From Corynebacterium riegelii (GTDB taxonomy: Bacteria; Actinomycetota; Actinomycetes; Mycobacteriales; Mycobacteriaceae), in contig NZ_CP068159.1 in the NCBI RefSeq assembly GCF_016728505.1, positions 434,001 through 498,000 of the forward strand: a stretch of 64,000 nt of DNA, written 5' to 3'. Both the position numbers and the translations under genes were made by a program. Shown one piece after another: positions 9,261-18,461 of this stretch (its first letter is position 1; every line of letters begins with the position of its first letter). The notes under the pieces are model-generated. The model ran no database searches and was not told the DNA's origin. It was given only the letters and a program-made list of their open reading frames with translations.

Positions 9261-10253
9261 TTACAGTGCAGTCCCACCCAACGCAGGCGCCACGTACACA
9301 GCCATAGCGATGCACACCAGCCACGCCACAGCCAGCAGCTGCAGCACGCGGTCCTCCAAAGCGATCTCATCAGGCGCGCCACCACGGCCACCGTCAACCT
9401 CAGCGGCGTAGCGCAGAATCGCAATCACAAACGGCACCATGGAGATCTGGTACCACAACGCCGGCGCACCACCCACGGCGGCGGACAGTTCAAAACCCCA
9501 CAGGGCGTAGAAGATCACCACGGCGGCCGCGGACAAGGTCCACACGAAACGCAGATACGTCGGCGTATAGCCCTCCAGCGCCTTGCGGATCTTCGCGCCA
9601 GTCTCCTGCGCCAAAATCAGCTCCGCGTAACGCTTGCCCGAAGCCATAAACAACGAACCAAACGCCGCAACCAGCAGGAACCACTGCGAAAGCACAATGC
9701 CAGCGGCCACACCACCGGCCATCGTGCGCAGCATGAAGCCAGAAGACACCAGGGCGATATCAATCACCGGAATATGCTTCCAACCAAAGCAATAACCCAG
9801 CTGGAGCGCAATGTAGACGGAGATGACGGTGGCGAGGGAAGCGCCGTCCGTCGCAAAGAAAGACAGCCCCACCGCCAGCACAATCAGGATCACCGCCATG
9901 GCATACGCCAAATTGATTGGCAGCATGCCCGAGGCAATCGGGCGGAAACGCTTCGTTGGGTGCTGACGATCCGACTCCACATCACGCGCGTCATTGATCA
10001 GGTAAATCGAGGAGGCGCCGAAGCAGAACACCACAAACGCCAACGCGATATCCACAAAGGTGCGCGCATGCAACGCGTCCAAACCAGCCGCAAGCGGAGC
10101 GGCCAGCACCAGGACGTTCTTCACCCACTGCTTGGGACGAAGCCCCTTGATCATCGCATCCGGAAGGTTCTTCGGCGGCGTCTTAGACACCACCACATCC
10201 ACCCCGGCCGTGTGCGGCTCAGGCCTGAGCAGTGGCTCTGGGGGCAAAGTCAT
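9261..10253 (-). CDS. ubiA: Decaprenyl-phosphate phosphoribosyltransferase UbiA (DPPR synthase)
   Basis: 330 residues. A UbiA-superfamily membrane prenyltransferase that joins phosphoribose from PRPP to decaprenyl phosphate, the first step of arabinose-donor synthesis. Seen: the metal/diphosphate motif LINDARDVESDRQHPTKR (the NDxxDxxxD pattern, about residues 85-102), a second conserved loop with YAELILAQETGAKIRKALEGY, and about nine hydrophobic segments. The start at 10253 overlaps the stop of the upstream PAP2 gene by 4 bases, and aftB starts 2 bases after its stop, so the three are translationally coupled. This is the order of Rv3807c-Rv3806c-Rv3805c. Confidence 0.93.
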   Translation of the reverse strand: MTLPPEPLLRPEPHTAGVDVVVSKTPPKNLPDAMIKGLRPKQWVKNVLVLAAPLAAGLDALHARTFVDIALAFVVFCFGASSIYLINDARDVESDRQHPTKRFRPIASGMLPINLAYAMAVILIVLAVGLSFFATDGASLATVISVYIALQLGYCFGWKHIPVIDIALVSSGFMLRTMAGGVAAGIVLSQWFLLVAAFGSLFMASGKRYAELILAQETGAKIRKALEGYTPTYLRFVWTLSAAAVVIFYALWGFELSAAVGGAPALWYQISMVPFVIAILRYAAEVDGGRGGAPDEIALEDRVLQLLAVAWLVCIAMAVYVAPALGGTAL

Positions 10254-10786
10254 CGCGTTCGCCTTTCTCCCTCAATCACAACCTTTGCTGACAGCGCACC
10301 CAACGCGGCACCCGCGAGCGTATCAGTTGGGTAATGCACGCCGAGCACGTTACGCGACAACATCATCACCGGAACCAAAAGCCACGGCCACTTCTTTCCG
10401 GTGATGTTGGCCAGGTGCGCAGCGGCGGCACCCGTGTTTGCGGCGTGGGAGGAAGGAAACGACAGCTGCGAAGGCGTCTTCACGCCAATCTTCACCCGCG
10501 AATCGTTCGGCCGCGGGCGACGCACGATGCGCTTGAGCACCACGGTTGCAGCATGCGCCGCAAACGTACCCACGCCCAACGCAACCCACTTCCTACTCTT
10601 CGCCTTTTCCCCAGCCGCGGCACTGGCAACAGCGCCCGTCGCCGCAAGCGCCAACCACCCAAGGTCGTGCTCGCCGAAGTGGCTCAGCACACGTGCGCCC
10701 TTGACGGTGGATGGGCAGTACAACGCGTCCTGGATGGCAACCAACAGGTCGGATTCTTTACTGGCGTTCTTGGATTTACTGCGCAT
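10250..10786 (-). CDS. PAP2-family phosphatase, probable decaprenylphosphoryl-5-phosphoribose phosphatase
   Basis: About 178 residues. Seen: the three PAP2 acid-phosphatase signatures, KxxxxxxRP (KRIVRRPRP), PSSHA and SRxxxGVHYPTD, with several hydrophobic segments. Known: the orthologue next to ubiA (Rv3807c) removes the 5-phosphate from decaprenylphosphoryl-5-phosphoribose before epimerisation to the arabinose donor. The frame is open to 10810, but the ATG at 10786 (MRSKSKNASKESD) overlaps glfT2 by only 11 bases and is preferred. It ends with a 4-base overlap into ubiA. Confidence 0.85.
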   Translation of the reverse strand: MRSKSKNASKESDLLVAIQDALYCPSTVKGARVLSHFGEHDLGWLALAATGAVASAAAGEKAKSRKWVALGVGTFAAHAATVVLKRIVRRPRPNDSRVKIGVKTPSQLSFPSSHAANTGAAAAHLANITGKKWPWLLVPVMMLSRNVLGVHYPTDTLAGAALGALSAKVVIEGERRTR

Positions 10787-12734
10787 CAAAAATCTTCCCC
10801 CAGTTCTCATGACTGCTCAGCTCCGGGCGAGCGTCACGATACGTGCGCTTCAGCTCAGCCCAACGCTCCTTGATCTCAGCGCGCAGCTGCTTCTGCTCCT
10901 CCACCAGCTGATCTGCCAACTTCTTGTTGCGCTTGCGGAAGGCCACGCCGGTACCACCAGCGGTGGACACGGTTGCGGAATCCACACGTGCCAGCGTGTA
11001 CCAGCGAGCCTCCTCCGCTGTCAGGTTCAGCTGTGGTGCGTCCCAGTGGGAACGGTCTTCGTCCTTACGCAAGTGCAGCAACGCCTTCGCCGCCCACGGG
11101 ATCTTCTTCACCTTGGCCAGGCGCCCGCCAAGCTTGTTGGTGGGCACGCCCGGCGCGCCGGTGGGCGCCGGCAGTTCGGTTGCAGACGGCAGAACCTGCG
11201 CATCCGAGTACTCCTTACGGATCTCTTGAATCCGAGGTAACGAGGATTCAAGGATGTCGAAGAGCTGGTCCGGGCCCTTGAGGAAGTCCCGCATCGCCTC
11301 GTTTTGAATAGCGATGGTGGAGTACTCCATGCAGAAGTAGTGCTTCGCGGTGGATTTCTGCATGTTCTTCAGCATCGCCTCTGGGTTGTCGGGCCCGTAG
11401 ATGGAGGCGACGATGAGGCGGTTACGCATGTGGAAGTACGCCTGCCAGTCAATCGCGTCATCCTTATCCGCCCAGGCCATGTGCCAGATGGCAACGCCCG
11501 GCCAGGTAACCGTCGGAAAGCCTGCTTCCTTGGCTCGCAGGGCGTATTCGTTGTCGTCCCACTTGATAAACAGCGGCAGCGGCAGGCCCATCTTCTCCGC
11601 GACGACGCGCGGGAAGAGGTTCATCCACCAGCCGTTGTAGTCCACGTCGATGCGGCGATGCAGCGGGCGCGAGGTGGTCTTTTTCGGATCCAGGTCCTCT
11701 TCGTCCGTGCCCACGTAGCCGAGCGGGTACTTGGCAAAGTCGTGGTCGTACACGGCGTGCTTGGCGGCGGAGAACATGAAGATGTTCGGGTCCACGGTCT
11801 CACCCGTGGTGCGCAGCTGCGAGCGATCCTGCAGGTTCAGCATCTGCCCGCCCACCAGGATCGGTTGCTTGCCATAACGGGCCGCCTGCACCGCGCGCAC
11901 GATCGAGTCCGGCTCAATCGCAATGTCATCATCCATGTACAGGATGAACGGCGCGTCGGTGCTGTTCAGCGCCTCGTACATGATGCGGCTGTAGCCGCCC
12001 GAGCCTCCCAGGTTGCCCTGGTGGAAAATTTTCAGCTTGCCCTGGAGTTTGGCTTCGGCTTCCTTGAAATCAGGCTCGTCCGCCGGGTGCTGGTTGCCCT
12101 GGTCCGGCATGAGCACATGGCTTATCGACGCCTCCACGTACGAGTCCTCACCCAACGCATGCAACGCGTTGACGGCGTCGCGGGGGCGGTTAAACGTAGG
12201 GATGCCCACCGCCACTTGTTTGGGTTGGGGTGGGACCACGGTGCCGTCGGCAAGCAACTGCTCCTGCGGAGCCTGCGGGGAGCACCACGCCGCATCGCTG
12301 ATGCGCGTGTCCTCCTCGGCGGTGATGTCGAACCACAGCCAGCCGCCGTCCTCGAAGTTGCTGAGCTTTAGCGGGATTTCGGTGTACCCGGTGGCCTCGA
12401 CGTTGGTGACGCTGACGCGCGTGCCGTCATGCTTCGAACGGTACACCGAAATCGTCGCGCGGCCCTGAACCGTCATCGCCAAGACGACGGTGTCCAGCTG
12501 CGACCAGCGACGCCAGTAGCTCGCCGGGAACGCGTTGAAGTAGGTCTGGAAGCTGACCTCGTTGCCAGCCGGGATGCTGAAGCTCGTACGGTCCGACCAG
12601 GTCAGACGCTGCTTGTTCTGCTCCTGCTCGATCAGGTACAGCATGCGCACATCGTGCGGCTCGCCCTTCTTCGGCATGAGCACACGCGCAAGCGTGTCTA
12701 CCGCGAGGTTGTTGCTCGTTTCCACAGCTCTCAC
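10776..12734 (-). CDS. glfT2: Galactofuranosyltransferase GlfT2
   Basis: 652 residues. It polymerises the galactan of arabinogalactan from UDP-galactofuranose with alternating beta-1,5 and beta-1,6 links at the cytoplasmic membrane face. Seen: an N-terminal beta-sandwich region (about 1-160), then a GT-A domain with VGIPTFNRP (about 177-185), the metal-binding DDD motif (268-270, LYMDDDIAIEPDS), the catalytic WDDNEYALR (392-400) and a WHMAW histidine. A charged C-terminal domain follows. The start is a GTG at 12734; another GTG lies three codons in. UDP-Galf is supplied by glf at 33.6-34.8 kb, so galactan genes that are often adjacent are about 21 kb apart here. Confidence 0.94.
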   Translation of the reverse strand: MRAVETSNNLAVDTLARVLMPKKGEPHDVRMLYLIEQEQNKQRLTWSDRTSFSIPAGNEVSFQTYFNAFPASYWRRWSQLDTVVLAMTVQGRATISVYRSKHDGTRVSVTNVEATGYTEIPLKLSNFEDGGWLWFDITAEEDTRISDAAWCSPQAPQEQLLADGTVVPPQPKQVAVGIPTFNRPRDAVNALHALGEDSYVEASISHVLMPDQGNQHPADEPDFKEAEAKLQGKLKIFHQGNLGGSGGYSRIMYEALNSTDAPFILYMDDDIAIEPDSIVRAVQAARYGKQPILVGGQMLNLQDRSQLRTTGETVDPNIFMFSAAKHAVYDHDFAKYPLGYVGTDEEDLDPKKTTSRPLHRRIDVDYNGWWMNLFPRVVAEKMGLPLPLFIKWDDNEYALRAKEAGFPTVTWPGVAIWHMAWADKDDAIDWQAYFHMRNRLIVASIYGPDNPEAMLKNMQKSTAKHYFCMEYSTIAIQNEAMRDFLKGPDQLFDILESSLPRIQEIRKEYSDAQVLPSATELPAPTGAPGVPTNKLGGRLAKVKKIPWAAKALLHLRKDEDRSHWDAPQLNLTAEEARWYTLARVDSATVSTAGGTGVAFRKRNKKLADQLVEEQKQLRAEIKERWAELKRTYRDARPELSSHENWGKIFDAQ

Positions 12735-12813
12735 TTTCTATTGTGGGCAGTCGGAGTTAAGCGTAATCGCTCCAATGGTGATTCCTTGGTGTGGCTCGCG
12801 GTTCGGTGCGGGG

Positions 12814-13386
12814 CTAGCTGGAGAAGAGGAGTCGCAGGCCTTCGCGGAGGTCGGCCACGATGCGACCAGCTTCCGATTCAGGAACCCGCAGGTTGTCCAG
12901 CGTGAGGCCGTTGATCAGCGCGGTCACGAGGCGCGCCTTGGGCTTTGCGTCCTCCTCACCGCCCAGCGCAGCGACAACGCTGCCCTGAAAGTCTTCAAGC
13001 ACCTCGGTGTAGAGCTTCGCAATCCAGCCCCGGGTTGCAGAGGCGGAGCCGTACGTGACCCAGATCGCGGCGTCTTCGGAACGCACCCCTCCGATCGGGA
13101 GGAGCTCGGCAAGCCTCGCCACCCAGGTTTCGAGCTCGCCTTCCCTTTCAGGAACTGCCGCCACCCGCTCGCTCTGGCGCTGGATGGAGCGGATGAACGC
13201 GTGAGCCAGCAGGGTGTCCCTGTTCGGGGCGTGGTACTGCACAGAGCCGGCGGCGAACCCGGATTCCTTCGCCACCTCCCGCACGCTCACGGCATCGAGG
13301 CCGCGCGTCGCGATGATGCGGATAGTGGCGTCGGCAATTGTCGCGGCCGATTCTGAAAACTGATGGTCCAGGGAAAAGTCATTCAT
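12814..13386 (-). CDS. TetR-family transcriptional regulator
   Basis: 190 residues from the ATG at 13386 (MNDFSLDHQFSES). Seen: N-terminal helix-turn-helix region TRGLDAVSVREVAKESGFAAGSVQYHAPNRD (about 28-58) with the usual TetR spacing, then a helical ligand-binding domain without recognisable features. The frame is open to 13581 and a further ATG exists at 13416, but that one lies inside the inverted repeat upstream, so the 13386 start is preferred. It is divergent from the SfLAP-like membrane protein gene. The shared 73-bp gap has an inverted repeat likely to be its operator, so it probably represses itself and that gene. Confidence 0.8.
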   Translation of the reverse strand: MNDFSLDHQFSESAATIADATIRIIATRGLDAVSVREVAKESGFAAGSVQYHAPNRDTLLAHAFIRSIQRQSERVAAVPEREGELETWVARLAELLPIGGVRSEDAAIWVTYGSASATRGWIAKLYTEVLEDFQGSVVAALGGEEDAKPKARLVTALINGLTLDNLRVPESEAGRIVADLREGLRLLFSS

Positions 13387-13406
13387 GGTTGCACACCAGT
13401 CTAGAT

Positions 13407-13444
13407 TCTCGTACATTCGTAAGGCGTAATACGTTCGTACGAGA
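13407..13444. promoter_or_regulatory. Probable TetR operator between divergent genes
   Basis: Inverted repeat with arms TCTCGTACATTCGTA (13407-13421) and TACGTTCGTACGAGA (13430-13444), 12 of 15 positions paired including the outer eight (TCTCGTAC/GTACGAGA). It is centred in the 73-bp gap between the divergent regulator and membrane-protein starts, the classic position for an autoregulatory TetR site. Confidence 0.65.
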
Positions 13445-13459
13445 GATCCGGAGATCCTC

Positions 13460-14134
13460 ATGGGTTCAGTCATCCCCGTTGTTGGCTTGGCGCTGCTCGA
13501 CAGCCTGAGCCTGGGCACCCTTGTTATTCCCCTCGCGCTCATCGTCCACTGGCGCGCCGTTAAAGTTCCGGCACTGACCACCTACCTGTTCACCGTTGCG
13601 GCGGTGTACTTCCTCCTCGGGCTGGGGATCCTCCTCGGATTCGCCGGTCTGGGCTCAATTGCCGAACGGGTCACGCAGACCGAGGTCTTTCCCTGGATCA
13701 CGTTGATACTGGGCGCGGTCCTCGCGCTTTTCGGCATCTTCGGCCCCAACCCCAAGAAGCCCGAACCCGGGCAGTTGCCGAAACGCGCAGCCGGAGCCAC
13801 AAGCAGTGTTCCGAGCATGGTCGCCCTGGGCCTCGGCGCATCTCTCACCGAGGCGGCGACGATGCTGCCGTACATCGCAGCGATGGGCATCATCGGCAGC
13901 TGGGATATCCCATCCGTGGCAAAGGCTGGAGCCGTGGGCATCTACTGCCTCATTATGATCGTGCCAACAGTTGCCCTCGCCACCTTGGCACTGCTCTTCG
14001 GCCAGAAGTTCTTCCCGCGACTCGAACGCCTCATCCCCCGCCTCGAGTACGAGGCAAAAGTGACGCTTTTATGGATCGCCGCCATCGTCGGCATCTACAT
14101 GGTGACTCAGAGCGTTCCGGCGATCCGGGGTTAA
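13460..14134 (+). CDS. SfLAP/GAP-family six-helix membrane protein
   Basis: 224 residues, nearly all hydrophobic, with about six transmembrane segments and a charged cytoplasmic loop in the middle (GPNPKKPEPGQLPKRAAG, about 95-112). The internal motif LGLGASLTEAATMLPYIAAM resembles the second half of the LysE-like sulfolipid-1-addressing (SfLAP, GAP) family, members of which are implicated in exporting lipids or peptidolipids in mycobacteria. Substrate unknown. Start ATG at 13460 with GGAG seven bases upstream. Divergent from and probably repressed by the adjacent TetR regulator. LysE-type export of another small molecule is an alternative. Confidence 0.72.
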   Translation: MGSVIPVVGLALLDSLSLGTLVIPLALIVHWRAVKVPALTTYLFTVAAVYFLLGLGILLGFAGLGSIAERVTQTEVFPWITLILGAVLALFGIFGPNPKKPEPGQLPKRAAGATSSVPSMVALGLGASLTEAATMLPYIAAMGIIGSWDIPSVAKAGAVGIYCLIMIVPTVALATLALLFGQKFFPRLERLIPRLEYEAKVTLLWIAAIVGIYMVTQSVPAIRG

Positions 14135-14160
14135 CCGGTCGCCCTTCCACCCTCGCCGGG

Positions 14161-14251
14161 ATTTAGCCGCTGGGTTTGGCCGTAGGGTTTGGCCGTAGGG
14201 TTTGGCCGCAGGTCTTGGCAGTAGGGTTTGGCTGCAGGGTTTGGCTGCAAG
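14161..14251. repeat. 13-bp tandem repeat, seven units
   Basis: Seven head-to-tail units of 13 bp with consensus GTTTGGCCGTAGG. Units 2 and 3 are identical; the others differ at one to five positions. The array begins 26 bases after the stop of the SfLAP-like gene. Confidence 0.85.
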
Positions 14252-14341
14252 CCCGTGTTTCCCACAGATCCGTCCAACCCGCCCGGGCGAGGCCAAAAAC
14301 GCTCACTCTTTGGCGGGAAAACCACCCCCTCCCACCTGCAC

Positions 14342-14408
14342 ACTTTGCGTTTTGAAACGGTTTTACTTTGCATTTCGAAACGGTTTCACTTTGCGTTTTG
14401 AAATTTCG
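14342..14408. repeat. 23-bp tandem repeat (iteron-like), nearly three units
   Basis: Units at 14342-14364, 14365-14387 and 14388-14408 share ACTTTGCRTTTYGAAACGG. The first two units differ at three positions and the third diverges at its end. Each full unit holds a small dyad GAAACGGTTT. Confidence 0.75.
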
Positions 14409-14497
14409 GAGGCAGCCGCAGACCCAGCCCCGCTCCAGCCCTGGCCCCGCCGAACTACGCCCTGGAAGTAACTCCGATTGAAGGAACCCGTTTGGAG

Positions 14498-14551
14498 GAT
14501 CCCGTTTTCGCCGTCTTTTCGGGGTCTAAACGGGGTCCCGGAAACGGGATC
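14498..14551. repeat. Inverted repeat with CCCGTTT arms
   Basis: The arm GATCCCGTTTTC (14498-14509) faces GAAACGGGATC (14541-14551). Extra CCCGTTT/AAACGGG copies next to both arms make a nested dyad. GGGGTCTA lies in the loop. Confidence 0.55.
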
Positions 14552-14593
14552 TAGCCCACGAGGCACATTTAGGCACTCGCCCCACGCTCTCGC

Positions 14594-14663
14594 AAACCCC
14601 GAACGGAAGAGTACGGGTAGGCCGGGTTTTAGGGGTCTATCCGTAGTGTTCCGTTCGGGGTTT
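14594..14663. repeat. 15-bp perfect inverted repeat
   Basis: Arms AAACCCCGAACGGAA (14594-14608) and TTCCGTTCGGGGTTT (14649-14663) are perfect complements separated by 40 bases that also contain GGGGTCTA, as does the neighbouring inverted repeat. It lies 112 bases upstream of the TetR start. Confidence 0.65.
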
Positions 14664-14774
14664 AGCTACAAGTCCGCGGGCTGTAGGCGCACGACAGCAC
14701 AAGACGCGCGGCAGCTCACCTTAGAAACATGGCGTTGTTATGTCCTGGGCGGTAGGCGTCGTAAACTAGCGAGT

Positions 14775-15341
14775 ATGCCCAAGATCACAGAGCCGACTGT
14801 CGCCGAGCACCGCGCCATGCAACACCGCGCGGTGCTTGAGGCTGCGGAAAGGTTGATCGTTGAGGGCCGCGGCAAGGTGCCGTCACTTGCGGAGGTCGCC
14901 GCTGAGGTTGGGCTGGCGCGCCCGAGCATCTACCGCTACGCGTCCTCGCAGCACGACCTGCTGGTGCAGCTTCTCATCACAGCAACTGAGGAGTGGAACG
15001 CGGAGCTTGAGGCGAAGATTCAACAGGCGCCGCCAGCCCCCAAGGAGCGCATCTGCGCCTACGTCGATGCAACGCTTGAGCTGTTTACGAAGAGCTCGCA
15101 CGGCCAGCTCATGACGGCGGTGCAGCATATTCCGGAGGCCTTTGCGGACCCGGAGGTGCAGCGCGCGCATGCCGGATTCCAAACAATTGTGGCCAAATTT
15201 TGTCCTGGGGTGTCGGCGGTGGACATCTCGCTACTCAACGCCGCGATCCTGCGGGCGGCGGATTTTGCCAAGCACCCACGCAAACTCGCGGAGGCAAGAA
15301 CAACGCTGCATACGATGGCAGTGGGCATTGTTGCTGGGTAG
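14775..15341 (+). CDS. TetR-family regulator upstream of the pcaD-like lactonase
   Basis: 188 residues from ATG 14775 (MPKITEPTVAEHRAMQ). Seen: TetR N-terminal domain with PSLAEVAAEVGLARPSIYRY (about 36-55) as the helix-turn-helix, then an all-helical sensor domain. The open frame starts nearly 100 codons earlier, but that part runs through repeats and is rejected. The lactonase gene begins 10 bases after its stop, so they are probably one transcript and the protein may regulate that operon or respond to an aromatic intermediate. No clear operator was seen immediately upstream, though a 15-bp inverted repeat lies at 14594-14663. Confidence 0.78.
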   Translation: MPKITEPTVAEHRAMQHRAVLEAAERLIVEGRGKVPSLAEVAAEVGLARPSIYRYASSQHDLLVQLLITATEEWNAELEAKIQQAPPAPKERICAYVDATLELFTKSSHGQLMTAVQHIPEAFADPEVQRAHAGFQTIVAKFCPGVSAVDISLLNAAILRAADFAKHPRKLAEARTTLHTMAVGIVAG

Positions 15342-15350
15342 TCTTTGTTC

Positions 15351-16133
15351 ATGACGGTTTTGCACTACGTGGATTTTGGCCCGACAAGCCCAACAGAACC
15401 CGAAAAAACGGTTGTTTTTCTTGGCTCCATTGCATCGACGGTGGACATGTGGCTGCCGCAGCTGAACGCGCTGGCGGCAGAGAACCGGGTTATTGCGATT
15501 GACCATCGCGGCCACGGCCTCTCCCCTGACCCAACCGTGGCACCGGGCGAGACCACCGTTGGGGACTTGGCGCAGGACGTGCTGGACACGCTGGATTGCG
15601 CTGGCGTGACTGAGCTCATTGTGGTTGGGCTTTCGCTTGGTGGGGCGGTTGCGCAATACCTCGCTGCAAACTCGGATCGCGTGAAAAAGGCCGCGTTTTT
15701 GTGCACCGCTTCCTATTTCGGTGGCCCGGAGAAGTGGAACCCGCGTGCGGAGCTCACTCGCGCCGAGGGCATTGCGCCGATGGCAGATGCGGTGGTTGGG
15801 CTTTGGCTTAGTAGCGCTTTCGCGACATCCCACCCCGCCACCAACGACGCGTTGCGCCGCATGATTTTAACCACGCGCGGTATCGGCTACGCCTCCTGCT
15901 CGGATGCGTTGGCAAAGTGGGATTTCACTGAGGACCTAGCAAAGGTGCAGGTCCCGGTGTTGACCATCGCGGGACCGGATGATGCCTCCACCCCACCGGA
16001 GGTGGTCCACGCGATTGGTCAGGCAACGGCAGGGCCTGCGACGGCGGTGACGCTGAGCGCCGGCGCTCACGTTCCTACCGTCGAGGTGCCTGAGGAAGTC
16101 ACCCAGGCCCTGCGCGAGTTCATCGCCGCATAA
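15351..16133 (+). CDS. pcaD: Alpha/beta hydrolase, probable 3-oxoadipate enol-lactonase (PcaD-like)
   Basis: About 260 residues, the usual size for a monofunctional enol-lactonase. Seen: oxyanion-region motif VVFLGSIAST (family usually hG), DHRGHGLS (about 50-57), nucleophile elbow GLSLGG (about 93-98) and a C-terminal catalytic histidine in SAGAHVPTVEVPEEV. Known: PcaD hydrolyses 3-oxoadipate enol-lactone to 3-oxoadipate, the step between CatC and PcaIJ, and no other candidate for this step lies in the cluster. It follows the TetR gene by 10 bases and is convergent with catB. A different ester substrate cannot be excluded from sequence alone. Confidence 0.8.
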   Translation: MTVLHYVDFGPTSPTEPEKTVVFLGSIASTVDMWLPQLNALAAENRVIAIDHRGHGLSPDPTVAPGETTVGDLAQDVLDTLDCAGVTELIVVGLSLGGAVAQYLAANSDRVKKAAFLCTASYFGGPEKWNPRAELTRAEGIAPMADAVVGLWLSSAFATSHPATNDALRRMILTTRGIGYASCSDALAKWDFTEDLAKVQVPVLTIAGPDDASTPPEVVHAIGQATAGPATAVTLSAGAHVPTVEVPEEVTQALREFIAA

Positions 16134-16142
16134 CGCGGGGAG

Positions 16143-17264
16143 TTACTTCCGCGTAAAGAAGTTGACCTTGTCCCAGTCCGGTTCCAGGCCCAAGCCCGGG
16201 CCGGTGGGCAGGCGGACTTCGCCGTTTTCGTACACCAGGTCTTCGGTGGTGTAGGACTCCTTCAGCAGAAGCGGGCCGAAGAGTTCGGAACCGAAGTTGA
16301 TCGCAGGCGTTGCGCACGCGAAGTGCAGCGACGCTGCGGTACCGAACGGGCCTTCCAGCGAGGTTGCGCCGTGGCATGCAAGCCCTGCGGCCTCGGCAAT
16401 CGCAGCGGTTTTCTTCGATTCGATCAGGCCGCCAAGCTTCGTCGTTTTGATCGCCACCACGTCAGCAGCCTTGTGCTGCACCACGGCCAGGGCGTCTGCC
16501 GGTGAGCACACCGACTCATCCGCCATGACGGGTACGCCGATGCGGGTGGTCAGTTCGCGCAGGGTGTCCAGGTCGTGGGCTGGGGTGGGTTGTTCGAAGA
16601 GTTCTACGCCGGCGTCGGCAAGCCTGGGCAAAAAGCGCAGGGAGGTGAGGCGGTCCCAGCGGGCGTTGACGTCGATACGCAAGCCCACCTCGCCATTGAG
16701 TGCGGCCGCAAGCTCGGCGATGCGCTTGGTGTCACGATCCGGGTCGCCCGCCCCCATCTTGAGCTTGAAGGAACGGGTGCCGAGTGTCTCGCGGCGCTCC
16801 TGGATCTCAGCCAGCGCATCCTCCAGCGGGAGCACGCCAAGCGCCCAGGTCACATCCACCGCATCCCGCGCGCGACCGCCAAGCAGGTCGCGTACCTGCA
16901 CGTTCAGCGCCCGTGCCCACGCATCATGCATAGCAACATCGCATGCCGCCTTGGCAAAACGCATGTTGGCCACGGACCCCTCGAAGTCACGCAGGATGCC
17001 AACCAGGTCATGCACCTCACGGCCGATCATGATTGGGGCAAGATACTTTTCGACGATCACCTGCATCGTCTCAACCGACTCCCCACCCCACCACGGGCCG
17101 CCCGGCACCACGCCTTCACCAAAACCGGTGACGCCGCCCTCCAACGTGACACTCACCAGCAGGATCGGCTGCGCCGTTGCCGTGTACGTTGCAAAACCGT
17201 GGGGCCTAAACAGCGGGACATCTAGAATCCGCGTTTCAACTTTCTCAATGCGTAGATCACTCAT
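16143..17264 (-). CDS. catB: Muconate cycloisomerase CatB
   Basis: 373 residues, full length for the enolase-superfamily muconate cycloisomerases. It converts cis,cis-muconate to muconolactone in the catechol branch. Seen: N-terminal capping domain (PLFRPHGFAT), catalytic-base region SFKLKMG (KxK, about 166-172), metal ligands in RIDVNARWD (about 195-203), ELFEQPTP and DESVCSP, and a second catalytic Lys in AIKTTKLGGL. It lies downstream of catA on the same strand with a probable terminator between them, so catB may be read partly by read-through or from its own promoter in the 80-bp gap. Confidence 0.93.
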   Translation of the reverse strand: MSDLRIEKVETRILDVPLFRPHGFATYTATAQPILLVSVTLEGGVTGFGEGVVPGGPWWGGESVETMQVIVEKYLAPIMIGREVHDLVGILRDFEGSVANMRFAKAACDVAMHDAWARALNVQVRDLLGGRARDAVDVTWALGVLPLEDALAEIQERRETLGTRSFKLKMGAGDPDRDTKRIAELAAALNGEVGLRIDVNARWDRLTSLRFLPRLADAGVELFEQPTPAHDLDTLRELTTRIGVPVMADESVCSPADALAVVQHKAADVVAIKTTKLGGLIESKKTAAIAEAAGLACHGATSLEGPFGTAASLHFACATPAINFGSELFGPLLLKESYTTEDLVYENGEVRLPTGPGLGLEPDWDKVNFFTRK

Positions 17265-17304
17265 CGTTTGTTCCTCACTGTTCTCACCGCTTCATTCATA
17301 GGAA

Positions 17305-17331
17305 AAGGCCCGCAACATAAGCGCGGGCCTT
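17305..17331 (-). terminator. Hairpin terminator after catA
   Basis: Arms AAGGCCCGC and GCGGGCCTT (17305-17313 / 17323-17331) form a 9-bp GC-rich stem with a 9-nt loop. On the minus strand the stem is followed by TTTTCC. It lies between the catA stop and the catB start, so it may act as a terminator or attenuator within the catA-catB transcript. Confidence 0.65.
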
Positions 17332-17344
17332 CATCTTTGAGGGA

Positions 17345-18417
<1,073 letters not shown>

Positions 18418-18461
18418 CCAAACCGGAGCGGAAGAGGCCAAAGGCTGGCTAGTGTGAATGC

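Larger units (their letters stand above)
14135..14774. other. 640-bp gene-free, repeat-rich region
   Basis: No credible gene. It contains, in order: a 13-bp tandem array (14161-14251), a 23-bp tandem array (14342-14408), and two inverted repeats with arms about 30-40 bases apart (14498-14551 and 14594-14663). The promoter of the TetR gene starting at 14775 must lie at the right end. An in-frame open frame extends upstream of that gene through the repeats, but it has no sensible protein features. Confidence 0.7.

Noticed and set aside
14161-14408. Possible CRISPR array in the tandem repeats
   Set aside because: Units are head-to-tail without unique spacers and no cas gene is nearby, so they are plain tandem repeats.
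14478-14774. Upstream in-frame extension of the TetR gene at 14775
   Set aside because: It runs through inverted repeats, has no conserved TetR sequence and would place about 100 extra residues before the normal family start.
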